A DNA stretch of 43,092 nucleotides, from positions 1 to 43,092 of the forward strand of contig CALDYC010000007.1 in NCBI GenBank assembly GCA_937941245.1, written 5' to 3'. The stretch is from an uncultured Acidimicrobiales bacterium. GTDB lineage: Bacteria > Actinomycetota > Acidimicrobiia > Acidimicrobiales > UBA10347. Made by a program: the position numbers and the translations under genes. Positions 8,951-16,577 of this stretch are shown here, piece after piece. Numbering within the stretch: the stretch's first letter is position 1; each line of letters starts with the position of its first letter. The notes beneath the pieces are model-generated. The model saw only the letters and a list, made by a program, of their open reading frames with translations, ran no database searches and had not been told where the DNA came from.

Positions 8951-10045
8951 TCAGGCTCCGGTCCAGGATTTGGGTGTGGCGTTGAGCTCGTTCAGGACCT
9001 CGTCTGCCTGCGAGATGATGCGGTCGACCAGCTCGGCGCACGTGGGCAGATCGTCGATCACACCGACGACTTGACCGCTTGCCAACACGCCCGAGTTGGT
9101 GTTGCCATCAACGAGGCCAGCCTTGAGCAGCATTGGCGTGTTTGCGGCCATGACCATCTGCGGCCATGACAAGCCCATCGAGGTACGCATGGCGTTTCCT
9201 TCGCTCCACATATCGCCGATGCCAAGCCCGGTCATCGACCTGAACCGCAGTGCGTTCAGCGCGGCTCGCGGGAGCGCAGTGAGTCGCGCTCGGGCCCCTC
9301 CAGCTTCGAGCTGGTTGACGAGGTCAGTGCGCAGAACTCGATGAGGGACTCCGTCGACTTCGGTCGTTACCACGGTGTCGGTCACGCCGAAGTCCAGGTA
9401 GAAGTCTTTCACCGCTTGTGGAACCGACGAGTCAGACGTCAACAAGAACCGCGTGCCCATAGCGATCGCGTCGGCGCCCCATGCAAGAGCAGCGACAAGC
9501 CCACGCCCGTCGCGGAAACCGCCCGCTGCGATCACGGGCACTCGTCCGGCGACGGCTTCGACGACTTGAGGAAGCAAGATCGACGTCGGAACCGACCCGG
9601 TGTGACCGCCGCCTTCGCCGCCCTGCACGAGAACCGCGTCGACGCCCCAATCGAGCACCTTTTCGGCGTGGCGCTTGGCGCCGATCGAGGGGATCACGAC
9701 CAGACCCGCTGACTGGAGTTCGTCGATCAAATCTTGTTTCGGTGCTTGGGCGAAGCTCGCTACCTTGACGCCTTGGTCGATCATGAGGGTGATGCGGTCA
9801 TTGACATCGGCAGAGTCCGCACGCAGATTGACCCCAAAGGGCTTGTTGGTGTTGGCCTGTACCTCGGCGATCGAGCGGGCGAGCTGGTCATAGTCCATGG
9901 TGGCGCTTGCCAAGATGCCGAGCGCCCCGGCATTGGCGCTCGCCGACACAAGAGACGGTCCTGCGACCCAGCCCATACCGGTCTGCACGATTGGTGTGTC
10001 GACACCGACCAGCTCGCAGAATGAGGTGTGCAGGCGGGGGTGCAT
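8951..10045 (-). CDS. ipdC: IpdC, flavin-dependent HIP-pathway oxidoreductase (nitronate monooxygenase-like)
   Basis: 364 residues with the FMN-binding TIM-barrel of the nitronate monooxygenase superfamily: IVQTGMGWVAG at the start, KPFGVNLRAD, VQGGEGGGHTG and PVIAAGGFRDGRG for flavin phosphate binding, and AMGTRFLLTSDS. The N-terminal and C-terminal strings (for example LMAANTPMLLKAGLVDGN-like) closely match my recollection of Mycobacterium tuberculosis Rv3553 (IpdC). IpdC acts on 5-hydroxy-HIC-CoA to help generate the ring-D-cleavage substrate. The ATG overlaps the ipdB stop in an ATGA junction. Automatic annotation may call it nitronate monooxygenase; synteny argues for IpdC. Confidence 0.92.
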   Translation of the reverse strand: MHPRLHTSFCELVGVDTPIVQTGMGWVAGPSLVSASANAGALGILASATMDYDQLARSIAEVQANTNKPFGVNLRADSADVNDRITLMIDQGVKVASFAQAPKQDLIDELQSAGLVVIPSIGAKRHAEKVLDWGVDAVLVQGGEGGGHTGSVPTSILLPQVVEAVAGRVPVIAAGGFRDGRGLVAALAWGADAIAMGTRFLLTSDSSVPQAVKDFYLDFGVTDTVVTTEVDGVPHRVLRTDLVNQLEAGGARARLTALPRAALNALRFRSMTGLGIGDMWSEGNAMRTSMGLSWPQMVMAANTPMLLKAGLVDGNTNSGVLASGQVVGVIDDLPTCAELVDRIISQADEVLNELNATPKSWTGA

Positions 10046-10821
10046 CAGTCGGCGACTTCGCGATAGCGAAGCTCATTCGGGTCGAGACGTTCGATGGCGA
10101 CCATCTCGTCGTCGGTCGGCGCCCGTGACTCGCTGAGGTCATCAGCGACCGCAAGTTCGAAGCTGGTTGCCTGGTGGACATCGTCAATCGACACACCTGG
10201 GTGCAACGAACGCACACGCATGGTGTTGGTTGGTGTCTCAAAGTCGAGCACTGCAAGGTTGGTAACAACCCGGGGCAGATGATGATTGGCCTTGACCCAA
10301 CCGCTGAGTTTGGCGGCACGGTCATAGCCAATGCCGCTCGCCATATCGACACTCTCGGCGAACACCCGGGTTGAGTGTTTCGGAATCCAAAAGCTCACTG
10401 CATGGTTGATCGTGTTGCCGGGCCCACCGCGTACCCCAAGCAGCTGTGCTTTGGGTTGGTTGTGCGGGCCGATGTTCGCGATGTTGGTGTTGCCGAAGCG
10501 GTCGATCTGGCTGGCGCCCATCATGACGTGGCGGCGCCCGCCCCATAGCGTGTCGAAGACCTGGCGGAACGGAATCCACCCCTCGACCGTTTTGTCGGTG
10601 CTACCGATCGGCAGGTCGCCGTCGACGAAGAACGCAACCCCGTCGGACACCATCAGATTTGGTTCGAACGTGGCTTTGGCGAGCCGTGCGCCAAGCATGG
10701 GCATGGTGCCCATACCTGATCCAAAGATCTCGCCGTTGCCGCGAAATGCTTCAGCGCAGGCGACAGCAACCACATCGGCTCGACGAGAGCTCGGCGCAGA
10801 CGTAGAGGTTTCAGCGCTCAC
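10045..10821 (-). CDS. ipdB: IpdB, beta subunit of the steroid ring-C hydrolase
   Basis: 258 residues from the GTG at complement 10819-10821, which lies inside the end of ipdA (11-base overlap). The sequence has the class I CoA-transferase-like fold with SAPSSRRADVVAVACAE at the start, EGWIPFRQVFDTLWGGRRH, VRGGPGNTINHAVSFW and SLHPGVSIDDV, all matching recalled Rv3552. IpdAB is a heteromeric CoA-transferase relative that hydrolyses the last carbocycle of COCHEA-CoA during degradation of cholesterol and other steroids. A longer frame runs upstream, but its sequence is antisense-like and overlaps ipdA, so the GTG is preferred. Confidence 0.93.
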   Translation of the reverse strand: MSAETSTSAPSSRRADVVAVACAEAFRGNGEIFGSGMGTMPMLGARLAKATFEPNLMVSDGVAFFVDGDLPIGSTDKTVEGWIPFRQVFDTLWGGRRHVMMGASQIDRFGNTNIANIGPHNQPKAQLLGVRGGPGNTINHAVSFWIPKHSTRVFAESVDMASGIGYDRAAKLSGWVKANHHLPRVVTNLAVLDFETPTNTMRVRSLHPGVSIDDVHQATSFELAVADDLSESRAPTDDEMVAIERLDPNELRYREVAD

Positions 10822-11695
10822 GGACGGCCTCCTGGTAGTCGGCTTCGCTTCCGGATAAGTACCGGTCGACAAAGGTCTGCCATTGTTCGGGGTCGCGGGC
10901 CGCGGTTGCGTACTCGGTTTGGAAGCTCTCGTCGCGGTCATAGTCAGGTTCGCAGCTCGTGAAATGCGCACCGTTCGGCGACTCGATGACGCCGTCGACC
11001 ATCGAACGGTTGATGCGTAGCGTGTGGAAGGTGCCCTCGTCGAGCAGAGCCGAGGTCGGCACGACCCGTTCACATGACAGGTAACGGTGACCAGGTTCGG
11101 TTGCGTTGAGCCATAGGTCGTCGAAATAGATGTCGGGGCCGAGGAACTGGGCGTTACCCCGAGCATCGCTCCGGTTCATATGCACGAAGCAGGCATCGAG
11201 CCGAATCGCCGGAACCGCAAGTAGTTCTTCGGCGTCGTCGTAGGGCGATTGCACGAGTTTGAGATCGGGGTTGGTGTCCATTACGCCGCTACCCAGCCCG
11301 GCCCGAGTGGGAAGGAACGGCAGACGCACTGAGCCGGCGTAGAGACCCCATTGCAACATGCCTTCGTCGTACTCGACGACCTCGGGGATCGTCGCGCCCT
11401 GGCGGGCGGCTCGGAAGTGCGGTTCGAGCGGAATCGAATCGAGTGTGACGAAGCCGTATACGAGCTTGCGGACTCGGCCAGCGGCGCACAGCAACCCGAC
11501 GTCGGGACCGCCGTAGGTCACAACGGTCAGGTCCGTGATGTCGCTGCGCAATACGGCCCGCACCAGGCTCATGGGCTTGCGTCGGCTTCCCCAACCGCCG
11601 ATGCCGATCGTCATGCCTGACCGGAGGTTTGCGACTGCCTCGTCTGGGCTCATCACCTTGTCGGTTGGTGCGGTGCTCGTCGAGTCTGCGCTCAT
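10811..11695 (-). CDS. ipdA: IpdA, alpha subunit of the steroid ring-C hydrolase
   Basis: 294 residues, close to the roughly 292 of M. tuberculosis IpdA. Diagnostic strings are MTIGIGGWGSRRKPMSLVRA, LVYGFVTLDSIPLEPHFRAA, VVEYDEGMLQWGL and LPFLPTRAGLGSGV. The protein belongs to the CoA-transferase superfamily but, as known for IpdAB, works as a beta-diketone-type hydrolase that opens ring C of COCHEA-CoA to give MOODA-CoA. The ATG overlaps the echA20 stop in an ATGA junction and the 3' end overlaps the ipdB start. It is cytoplasmic and obligately partnered with IpdB. Confidence 0.94.
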   Translation of the reverse strand: MSADSTSTAPTDKVMSPDEAVANLRSGMTIGIGGWGSRRKPMSLVRAVLRSDITDLTVVTYGGPDVGLLCAAGRVRKLVYGFVTLDSIPLEPHFRAARQGATIPEVVEYDEGMLQWGLYAGSVRLPFLPTRAGLGSGVMDTNPDLKLVQSPYDDAEELLAVPAIRLDACFVHMNRSDARGNAQFLGPDIYFDDLWLNATEPGHRYLSCERVVPTSALLDEGTFHTLRINRSMVDGVIESPNGAHFTSCEPDYDRDESFQTEYATAARDPEQWQTFVDRYLSGSEADYQEAVRER

Positions 11696-12549
11696 GAGTT
11701 CTCATCGTTTCCGTTGTTCGATGTTGTCTCTGATGTCGTTGTCCCTGGTGTCGTTGTCTCTGGTGTCGTTGTCTCTGATGCCGATGCGGCTGAAGCGGTA
11801 TCAGCCTTGCTTGTTCCGGCGAAGTCATCTCGCAGCTCGTCGGCCACACCAGACAGGTTCAGTTCATAGGTGAAGCCCTGCTCGAACCGGTAGCTGCGTT
11901 TGACATCCCATAGGTCGATGCCGTTCAAACTCTCTTTGGCCGCACGAATCACGACCGGAGATTTTTCAGCGATCGAGTGCGCGACACGGAATGCCGCCGC
12001 TCGCAGCTCGGCGAGTGGGACGACTTCGAGCACGCTTCCCCATGCCATCAACTCGGCGGCGGTGGCGGTCTGTGACGTGTAGACCATCTGGCGCATCTTG
12101 TGCTGGGGGACCAAGCGAGCGAGGTGAGTAGCGGCACCCAATGCCCCGCGGTCGACCTCGGGCAAACCGAAGAAGGCATCGTCGCTGGCGACGATGATGT
12201 CGCTATTGCCAGCCAGACCGATGCCACCACCCACACAAAATCCATTGACCGCGGTGATCACCGGAACCGGACAGTCATAGACCGCGGCAAAGGCGGCGAA
12301 GCAGCCCTTGTTGGCTCCGATAAGCGCATCGAACCCGACAGTGTTTTGCATCTCTTTGATATCGACGCCAGCGTTGAAGCCGCGGCCCTCGGCGCGCAAG
12401 ACGACGACGCGAACCTCGGCGTTTCGGCCCGCAGTCGTGATTTCGTCGGCGAGGCCGAACCATTCGGCGACAGTCAGCGCATTGACAGGCGGACAGTCCA
12501 CGATGACTTCGGCAATGCCGTGCTCATCGATCGTCGTGGTGATTGGCAC
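11692..12549 (-). CDS. echA20: EchA20, crotonase-family steroid ring-D hydrolase, with Ser/Thr-rich tail
   Basis: 285 residues from the GTG at complement 12547-12549; the start MPITTT and the core (GRGFNAGVDIKEMQ, NGFCVGGGIGLAGNSD, FGLPEVDRGALGAATHL, FTYELNLSGVADE) closely match recalled M. tuberculosis EchA20 (about 247 residues). EchA20 hydrolyses HIEC-CoA, opening ring D in the HIP pathway, and its product is the IpdAB substrate, so gene order follows reaction order. Unlike the mycobacterial protein it ends in about 38 extra residues rich in Thr, Ser and Glu encoded by a 15-bp tandem repeat. It is the first gene of the operon and lies directly behind the palindromic operator at 12566-12588. 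Confidence 0.93.
   Translation of the reverse strand: MPITTTIDEHGIAEVIVDCPPVNALTVAEWFGLADEITTAGRNAEVRVVVLRAEGRGFNAGVDIKEMQNTVGFDALIGANKGCFAAFAAVYDCPVPVITAVNGFCVGGGIGLAGNSDIIVASDDAFFGLPEVDRGALGAATHLARLVPQHKMRQMVYTSQTATAAELMAWGSVLEVVPLAELRAAAFRVAHSIAEKSPVVIRAAKESLNGIDLWDVKRSYRFEQGFTYELNLSGVADELRDDFAGTSKADTASAASASETTTPETTTPGTTTSETTSNNGNDENS
11723..11782. repeat. 15-bp in-frame tandem repeat, four copies, in the echA20 tail
   Basis: Four units of the form GTTGTCTCTGATGTC (with C/G/A variation) run 11723-11737, 11738-11752, 11753-11767 and 11768-11782. Because the unit is a multiple of three, they encode repeated five-residue blocks of Thr/Ser/Pro/Glu type at the C-terminus of EchA20. The array is likely to vary in copy number between strains; the tail is outside the crotonase fold. 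Confidence 0.85.
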
Positions 12550-12565
12550 ATGCCGACTGTAGTGA

Positions 12566-12588
12566 GCATCTGACGATGTGTCAGATGC
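12566..12588. promoter_or_regulatory. palindromic operator upstream of the echA20-ipdABC operon (site A)
   Basis: Perfect 9-bp arms GCATCTGAC and GTCAGATGC separated by GATGT. The site ends 17 bases from the echA20 GTG, a position from which a bound repressor would block the promoter or early transcript. The same CTGAC-N5-GTCAG core recurs at 20694, 23300 and 31146. Symmetry and spacing suit a TetR-type dimer. It is not the KstR2 motif known from mycobacteria (AnCAAGnnCTTGnT), so a different regulator or a diverged specificity is implied. Confidence 0.75.
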
Positions 12589-12646
12589 AGTCGACCAACC
12601 GCTGACGAACCGGCATCGGCGCCGTGGCTGGTGAGCGACGTCCGCT

Positions 12647-15235
12647 CTAGCTCGGTGTTGGCGTTGGTGCAGCTGCTTGCCAGCTATCGACGGCGAACGT
12701 TCGAGCTTCGTCCGGCCATAGAGCACGCGAGAACAGCCAGCCTTGGCCCTGGTCGCATTCGATCGAAATGAGGAAATCGCGCTGTTGTTGCTGCTCGATT
12801 CCCTCGGCGATCACGCTCATGTGCAGGCTCTGCGCAAGGGCGCTGACGGCCTCGGTGATCAGCCGCCGCTCGGGCATGTACGCGGCATCGGTGACGAAGG
12901 ACCGGTCGATTTTCAGCGTGGTGAAGTTGAATCGGTACAGATAGTTCATGGCCGAATAGCCGGTACCGAAATCGTCGATGGTGAGACCGACACCCAGGCC
13001 CGAGATCCGGGACAACTGGTCGGCGACGACACCCGAATCGTCGACCAGGGCAGATTCAGTGATCTCCATCCGCAACTGCACCGGGTCGACACCGTGTGTG
13101 GACAATATGGCCTCGACGGTCGAAGCGAAGCGGACAGACTTGAGTTGCAACGACGACACATTGACCGACACGAAGCCGATGGCACGCATCTCTGGGTCGC
13201 GCTGCCACTCCGCAATCTGGATGCAGGTCATATCGATGACTTGCGCGCCGAGTGCACCGATCAACCCGCATTCTTCGGCCACTGGAATGAAATCGGTTGG
13301 CGGGATTGGACCGAGGTGCGGATGGTTCCACCGCACAAGTGCTTCGAACCCGGCGACCCGTCCCGATCGCAGATCCACGATTGGCTGATACGCGATAGCG
13401 AGTTGGCGGTCATCGAGCGCAAGTCGAAGATCGTTCTCAAGCTGCAGGCGCGACATCGTTTGCAGACGCATCGAGTTGTCGAAGATCGCAATATCAGTCG
13501 TGGGCGAGGTCTTTGCTGAGTACATCGCGATGTCGGCATCGCGGATCAGATCTGTCGGCTGGGTCTGCACGCCACTCGCGTTCGCAATGCCGATGCTGGC
13601 GGACATGTGCAAGGTGTGTCCGTCCACAGAGAACGGGGCTTGCAGGTCTCGCTGCAGCTGTTCTGCGAGGTTCGCGGCCTGCGTCGCGCTGGGCACGAGC
13701 ACACAGAACTCGTCACCACCGATGCGCGCACAGGTCGAGCCTGCGGGAGCGGCGGCTTGGATGCGCTCAGCGACGACCATGAGCAACCGATCGCCGACAT
13801 GATGGCCAAGGCTGTCGTTGATGAGCTTGAAACCGTCGGCATCGAGGAACAACATCGCGTGGTCGAGATTGCCTTGGTCGTTCATCGTTTGCACCGCTCG
13901 TACCAGTGCCGCACGGTTGGGTAGACCGGTCAGCTCGTCATGGAACGCGCCGAACTCGAGGTCGGTGATCGAGCCCTCAAGTTGATGAGACATACGGTTG
14001 AATGCCCGGGCCAGGCGTCCGACCTCTGCTGGGCCGCGATCGCTTAGTTCGACGTCGAGATCTCCGCGTGAGATCGCTTCGGCAGCTGAGATGGTGCGGC
14101 TGATCGGACGAACCAACCAGCGAGACAGCAGCCACGTCACGCCAAATGCAGCGAGCAGCGCGAGCGCGGTGAGCCCAACTGCTTGGCGGCGACTGTCCGT
14201 AATGCTTCCGAGAAAATCATCTTCGGGGATGACCGTGACAATGAACCAGTCGATGCCGTCGCCAGATGAGTAGGGCGCGACTCGAACGAACGCGTTTCCG
14301 GCGTCACCGCTTGCCCGAACGCTTACCGGCTCGGACACGTCGAACAACGACATGCCGGGTAGATCCTCAAGAGCAAGCTGAATCAGCGGATTCTCAGCTG
14401 CCTGAACTGTCATTTGGGCCGGCTGGAACGTGCCTGGATTGTCTGGATCCTCGACTTCGCCCCAGACTGCATCGTCGGTCGACGTTGCGACCAGGCCACC
14501 CGTACTTTCGACAATAAATGCTTCGCCGGTGTCGCCAATCTCGAGGTCGGCGAGGAACTCGCTAATGCCGCCGAGGCTCACGCTCGATGTCGCAACGCCC
14601 AGCAGCTCATCGTCATCATCGACGATCGCGGTGCTGTTTGAAATGATCAAAAATTGCTCGGGGCCAAAGGACAGGAACGTCGGCGACCAGCGTGCGCCGC
14701 CCTGCGCATCGACCGCATCGGAGTACCAGCCCCTCGTAGTCGCGTCGTACGGACCATAGGGCTCGATGAACTCTCCGATTTCGCACTCGTCGTCGACGTA
14801 GTAGTCCTCGCCGGCCCACCGCATTGATGGGTCGACCTCTTCATCGATGATCGTGTAGATCAACCGATCGTCTTTTCGTTCGTATCCGACGTATTGTCCG
14901 GCGGCATCAGCGAACGCGAGGAACTTGAGCGAGGGAACATCCTGGATAGTGCGGCAGTGGAATCGTTGTTGGGATCGAAGGTCGCCCCCGTCGACTGCCC
15001 CCGACTGCACGCCGTTCTGTATTTGGCTGGTCACGACCGCAGCCTGAGCGAGGTATGCGTCGGTTTCGGCGGAGATCCGCTGGCCAATTTCGGCCTCGAG
15101 CTGGCTGGCGGTTTCGGTCACAGCCTGCTCGCCGAATCGGAGCGAAACCCAGTTGGTCGCCGCAACGGTGATGATGACGAGTCCGATAAACGAGGCCATG
15201 AGTGCCGTTCCGAAGTTCACGCCCTTCTTCGCCAT
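12647..15235 (-). CDS. membrane-bound dual GGDEF/EAL cyclic-di-GMP enzyme with extracytoplasmic sensor
   Basis: 862 residues from the ATG at complement 15233-15235, preceded by GGAAAGGGCGAG. Order of parts: N-terminal membrane helix (about 9-30), long extracytoplasmic sensor of Cache type (about 31-350), second helix ending WLLSRWLV, HAMP linker (AEAISRGDLDVELSDRG), GGDEF domain with intact GGDEF at 506-510, and EAL domain with EAL at 631-633, VNVSSLQL, EITESAL, IDDFGTGYS, LKIDRSF and AEGIEQ. Both domains look catalytically complete, so synthesis and breakdown of c-di-GMP are both possible; no RxxD inhibitory site is seen in front of GGDEF. The ligand of the Cache domain is unknown. It stands alone between the HIP operon and the divergent SDR gene. 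Confidence 0.9.
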   Translation of the reverse strand: MAKKGVNFGTALMASFIGLVIITVAATNWVSLRFGEQAVTETASQLEAEIGQRISAETDAYLAQAAVVTSQIQNGVQSGAVDGGDLRSQQRFHCRTIQDVPSLKFLAFADAAGQYVGYERKDDRLIYTIIDEEVDPSMRWAGEDYYVDDECEIGEFIEPYGPYDATTRGWYSDAVDAQGGARWSPTFLSFGPEQFLIISNSTAIVDDDDELLGVATSSVSLGGISEFLADLEIGDTGEAFIVESTGGLVATSTDDAVWGEVEDPDNPGTFQPAQMTVQAAENPLIQLALEDLPGMSLFDVSEPVSVRASGDAGNAFVRVAPYSSGDGIDWFIVTVIPEDDFLGSITDSRRQAVGLTALALLAAFGVTWLLSRWLVRPISRTISAAEAISRGDLDVELSDRGPAEVGRLARAFNRMSHQLEGSITDLEFGAFHDELTGLPNRAALVRAVQTMNDQGNLDHAMLFLDADGFKLINDSLGHHVGDRLLMVVAERIQAAAPAGSTCARIGGDEFCVLVPSATQAANLAEQLQRDLQAPFSVDGHTLHMSASIGIANASGVQTQPTDLIRDADIAMYSAKTSPTTDIAIFDNSMRLQTMSRLQLENDLRLALDDRQLAIAYQPIVDLRSGRVAGFEALVRWNHPHLGPIPPTDFIPVAEECGLIGALGAQVIDMTCIQIAEWQRDPEMRAIGFVSVNVSSLQLKSVRFASTVEAILSTHGVDPVQLRMEITESALVDDSGVVADQLSRISGLGVGLTIDDFGTGYSAMNYLYRFNFTTLKIDRSFVTDAAYMPERRLITEAVSALAQSLHMSVIAEGIEQQQQRDFLISIECDQGQGWLFSRALWPDEARTFAVDSWQAAAPTPTPS

Positions 15236-15386
15236 CTCGCCCTTTCCAGCTTCCGGTACCGGCACGAAGAAAACACCGTAGGTAGTTGGTCGGCCGATTG
15301 CCGCCGTAAATGTTGGGAAATGTGGGTTCAACCACGGATTGTCACGAACGATGCAGGCCCGCGAGCCGTTGCTCTAGCCTCGACTC

Positions 15387-16139
15387 ATGGCCGCAGATTG
15401 GCAGATGCAGGACAAGGTTGTGCTCGTCACGGGCGCAACGAAAGGCGTCGGTCGAGGTGTCGCTGACATGTTCGCCGAGGCCGGGGCGACGGTTGCCGTT
15501 GCGGCCCGCACCGAGGTCAAACTTCCCAACGGATGGTTGTTCGAGCCTGCGGACATCCGAGATGGCGATCAGGCTGCAGCGATGGTCGACCGTGTCGTCG
15601 AGCGCACCGGGCGCCTCGACGTGGTGATCAACAACGCTGGCGGTTCGCCGCCAGCCGACACGTCGACTGCCTCAGCCCGGTTCACGCAACGCATCGTTGA
15701 ACTCAATTTGTTATCGGCGATCTATGTCGCCCAGCGTGCCAATCACCACATGCAACCTGAGCGGGGAGGGTTCGGTGGTTCGATTGTGAACATCGGCAGC
15801 ATTACCGCCATGCGTCCGGCCCCAACGGTTGCCGCCTACGGCGCTGCAAAGGCCGGTCTGCTCAACTTCACCCAAACCGCCGGCCAGGAGTGGGCGCCGC
15901 ATGTTCGGGTGAACACCGTTACCGCCGGATTGATCCGCACCGAACAGGCTGAGCTTCACTATGGCGATGCCGAGTCGATTGCTCGCATCGAAGCGAATAT
16001 TCCAATGAAGCGAATGGCGCTTCCTGGCGACGTTGCCAACCTTTGTCTGTTTCTGGCATCGCCGATGGCGAGCTATCTGACCGGCGCAAACATCGTGCTC
16101 GACGGCGGCGGCGACATACCCCAGTTTCTGCGAATTTGA
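15387..16139 (+). CDS. short-chain dehydrogenase/reductase (SDR)
   Basis: 250 residues, classical SDR: cofactor motif TGATKGVG, INNAG, the active-site Ser in NIGSITAM, and YGAAK (YxxxK). The start ATG at 15387 lies 152 bases from the divergent GGDEF/EAL gene. It resembles the SDRs that flank the mycobacterial HIP and side-chain clusters (Rv3549c size class), so oxidation of a hydroxyacyl-CoA or ring hydroxyl in steroid breakdown is plausible, but the substrate cannot be read from the sequence. Confidence 0.85.
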   Translation: MAADWQMQDKVVLVTGATKGVGRGVADMFAEAGATVAVAARTEVKLPNGWLFEPADIRDGDQAAAMVDRVVERTGRLDVVINNAGGSPPADTSTASARFTQRIVELNLLSAIYVAQRANHHMQPERGGFGGSIVNIGSITAMRPAPTVAAYGAAKAGLLNFTQTAGQEWAPHVRVNTVTAGLIRTEQAELHYGDAESIARIEANIPMKRMALPGDVANLCLFLASPMASYLTGANIVLDGGGDIPQFLRI

Positions 16140-16359
16140 TTGCGCTGCAACACTGGAGCGACGGCGACCCCAAGTGAGCTGTGCAATGCCACCTGATTTT
16201 GGGTTCGGCGCACCTTCCGCCGAGAACACCGACTCCGGATCCTGGGTTCCCGCGCGCCGATCGGCATGCCGTCAGGTGTTCTTCTGGAACTCGAATCGCA
16301 CGCTTTACACCGATGGTTTCGCAGAGGCTCACTGGTTTTATGGCGCCTGTTTGGGTATC

Positions 16360-16380
16360 GCTGGGGGGCTACCCCTCAGC
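16360..16380. terminator. strong hairpin with triloop, possible terminator
   Basis: The arms GCTGGGGGG and CCCCTCAGC pair over nine positions, with one G-U pair in the plus-strand RNA, around a CTA loop. No clear T-run follows on either strand, so it is a weak intrinsic-terminator candidate; it could also be part of a structured RNA. It lies about 220 bases after the SDR stop. Confidence 0.4.
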
Positions 16381-16430
16381 TTGCTCGACAATTGGCTCAC
16401 GCGCCGGGGAGATATGACTGCGTCGGAACC

Positions 16431-16453
16431 GTAGATCGGCTCGTGCGATCTAC
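16431..16453. repeat. perfect 8-bp inverted repeat
   Basis: Arms GTAGATCG and CGATCTAC flank a 7-base centre GCTCGTG. It sits 125 bases beyond the P450 stop in non-coding DNA. It could be a transcription-factor site or the stem of a small hairpin; its sequence is unrelated to the CTGAC-N5-GTCAG palindromes elsewhere in the window. Confidence 0.5.
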
Positions 16454-16577
16454 CGAAAGACAGACCATTTCCACCGAAGAAGCGTGTTGACGCCTGCTCG
16501 TCCCAACGGCGGGCGACGGCCGTAGAGACCAACCGCCCCGGCTGCTACTTCAGGAGTCGGGTATCTATCTGCCGTGC

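Larger units (their letters stand above)
16140..16577. other. intergenic region without a convincing gene
   Basis: 438 bases separate the SDR stop from the convergent P450 stop. Short open frames exist on both strands (for example 16174-16434 plus and 16338-16532 minus), but none has recognisable protein features or a good ribosome-binding site. The stretch holds two strong inverted repeats, at 16360-16380 and 16431-16453. It may contain terminators for the two converging genes or a small RNA, or a decayed gene. Confidence 0.6.

Noticed and set aside
8951-10045. Nitronate monooxygenase as the function of this gene
   Set aside because: The superfamily fold is right, but coupling to ipdA and ipdB and closeness to recalled Rv3553 favour IpdC.
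10045-11695. Ordinary 3-oxoacid CoA-transferase subunits
   Set aside because: The sequences match IpdA and IpdB strings and lie behind echA20 and before ipdC, which specifies ring-C hydrolysis.
11723-11782. Repeat array as a CRISPR
   Set aside because: Units are directly adjacent with no spacers and lie in frame within a coding sequence; the same applies to 30851-30925, and the non-coding array at 38128-38179 also has no spacers.
12549-12646. A KstR or KstR2 operator of mycobacterial type upstream of echA20
   Set aside because: Neither the AAC..GTT-type nor the CAAG..CTTG-type half-sites are seen; the palindrome present has a different core.
16174-16434. A small protein gene of 86 codons after the SDR gene
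   Set aside because: No ribosome-binding site, no recognisable features, and overlapping frames of similar length on both strands argue against coding.
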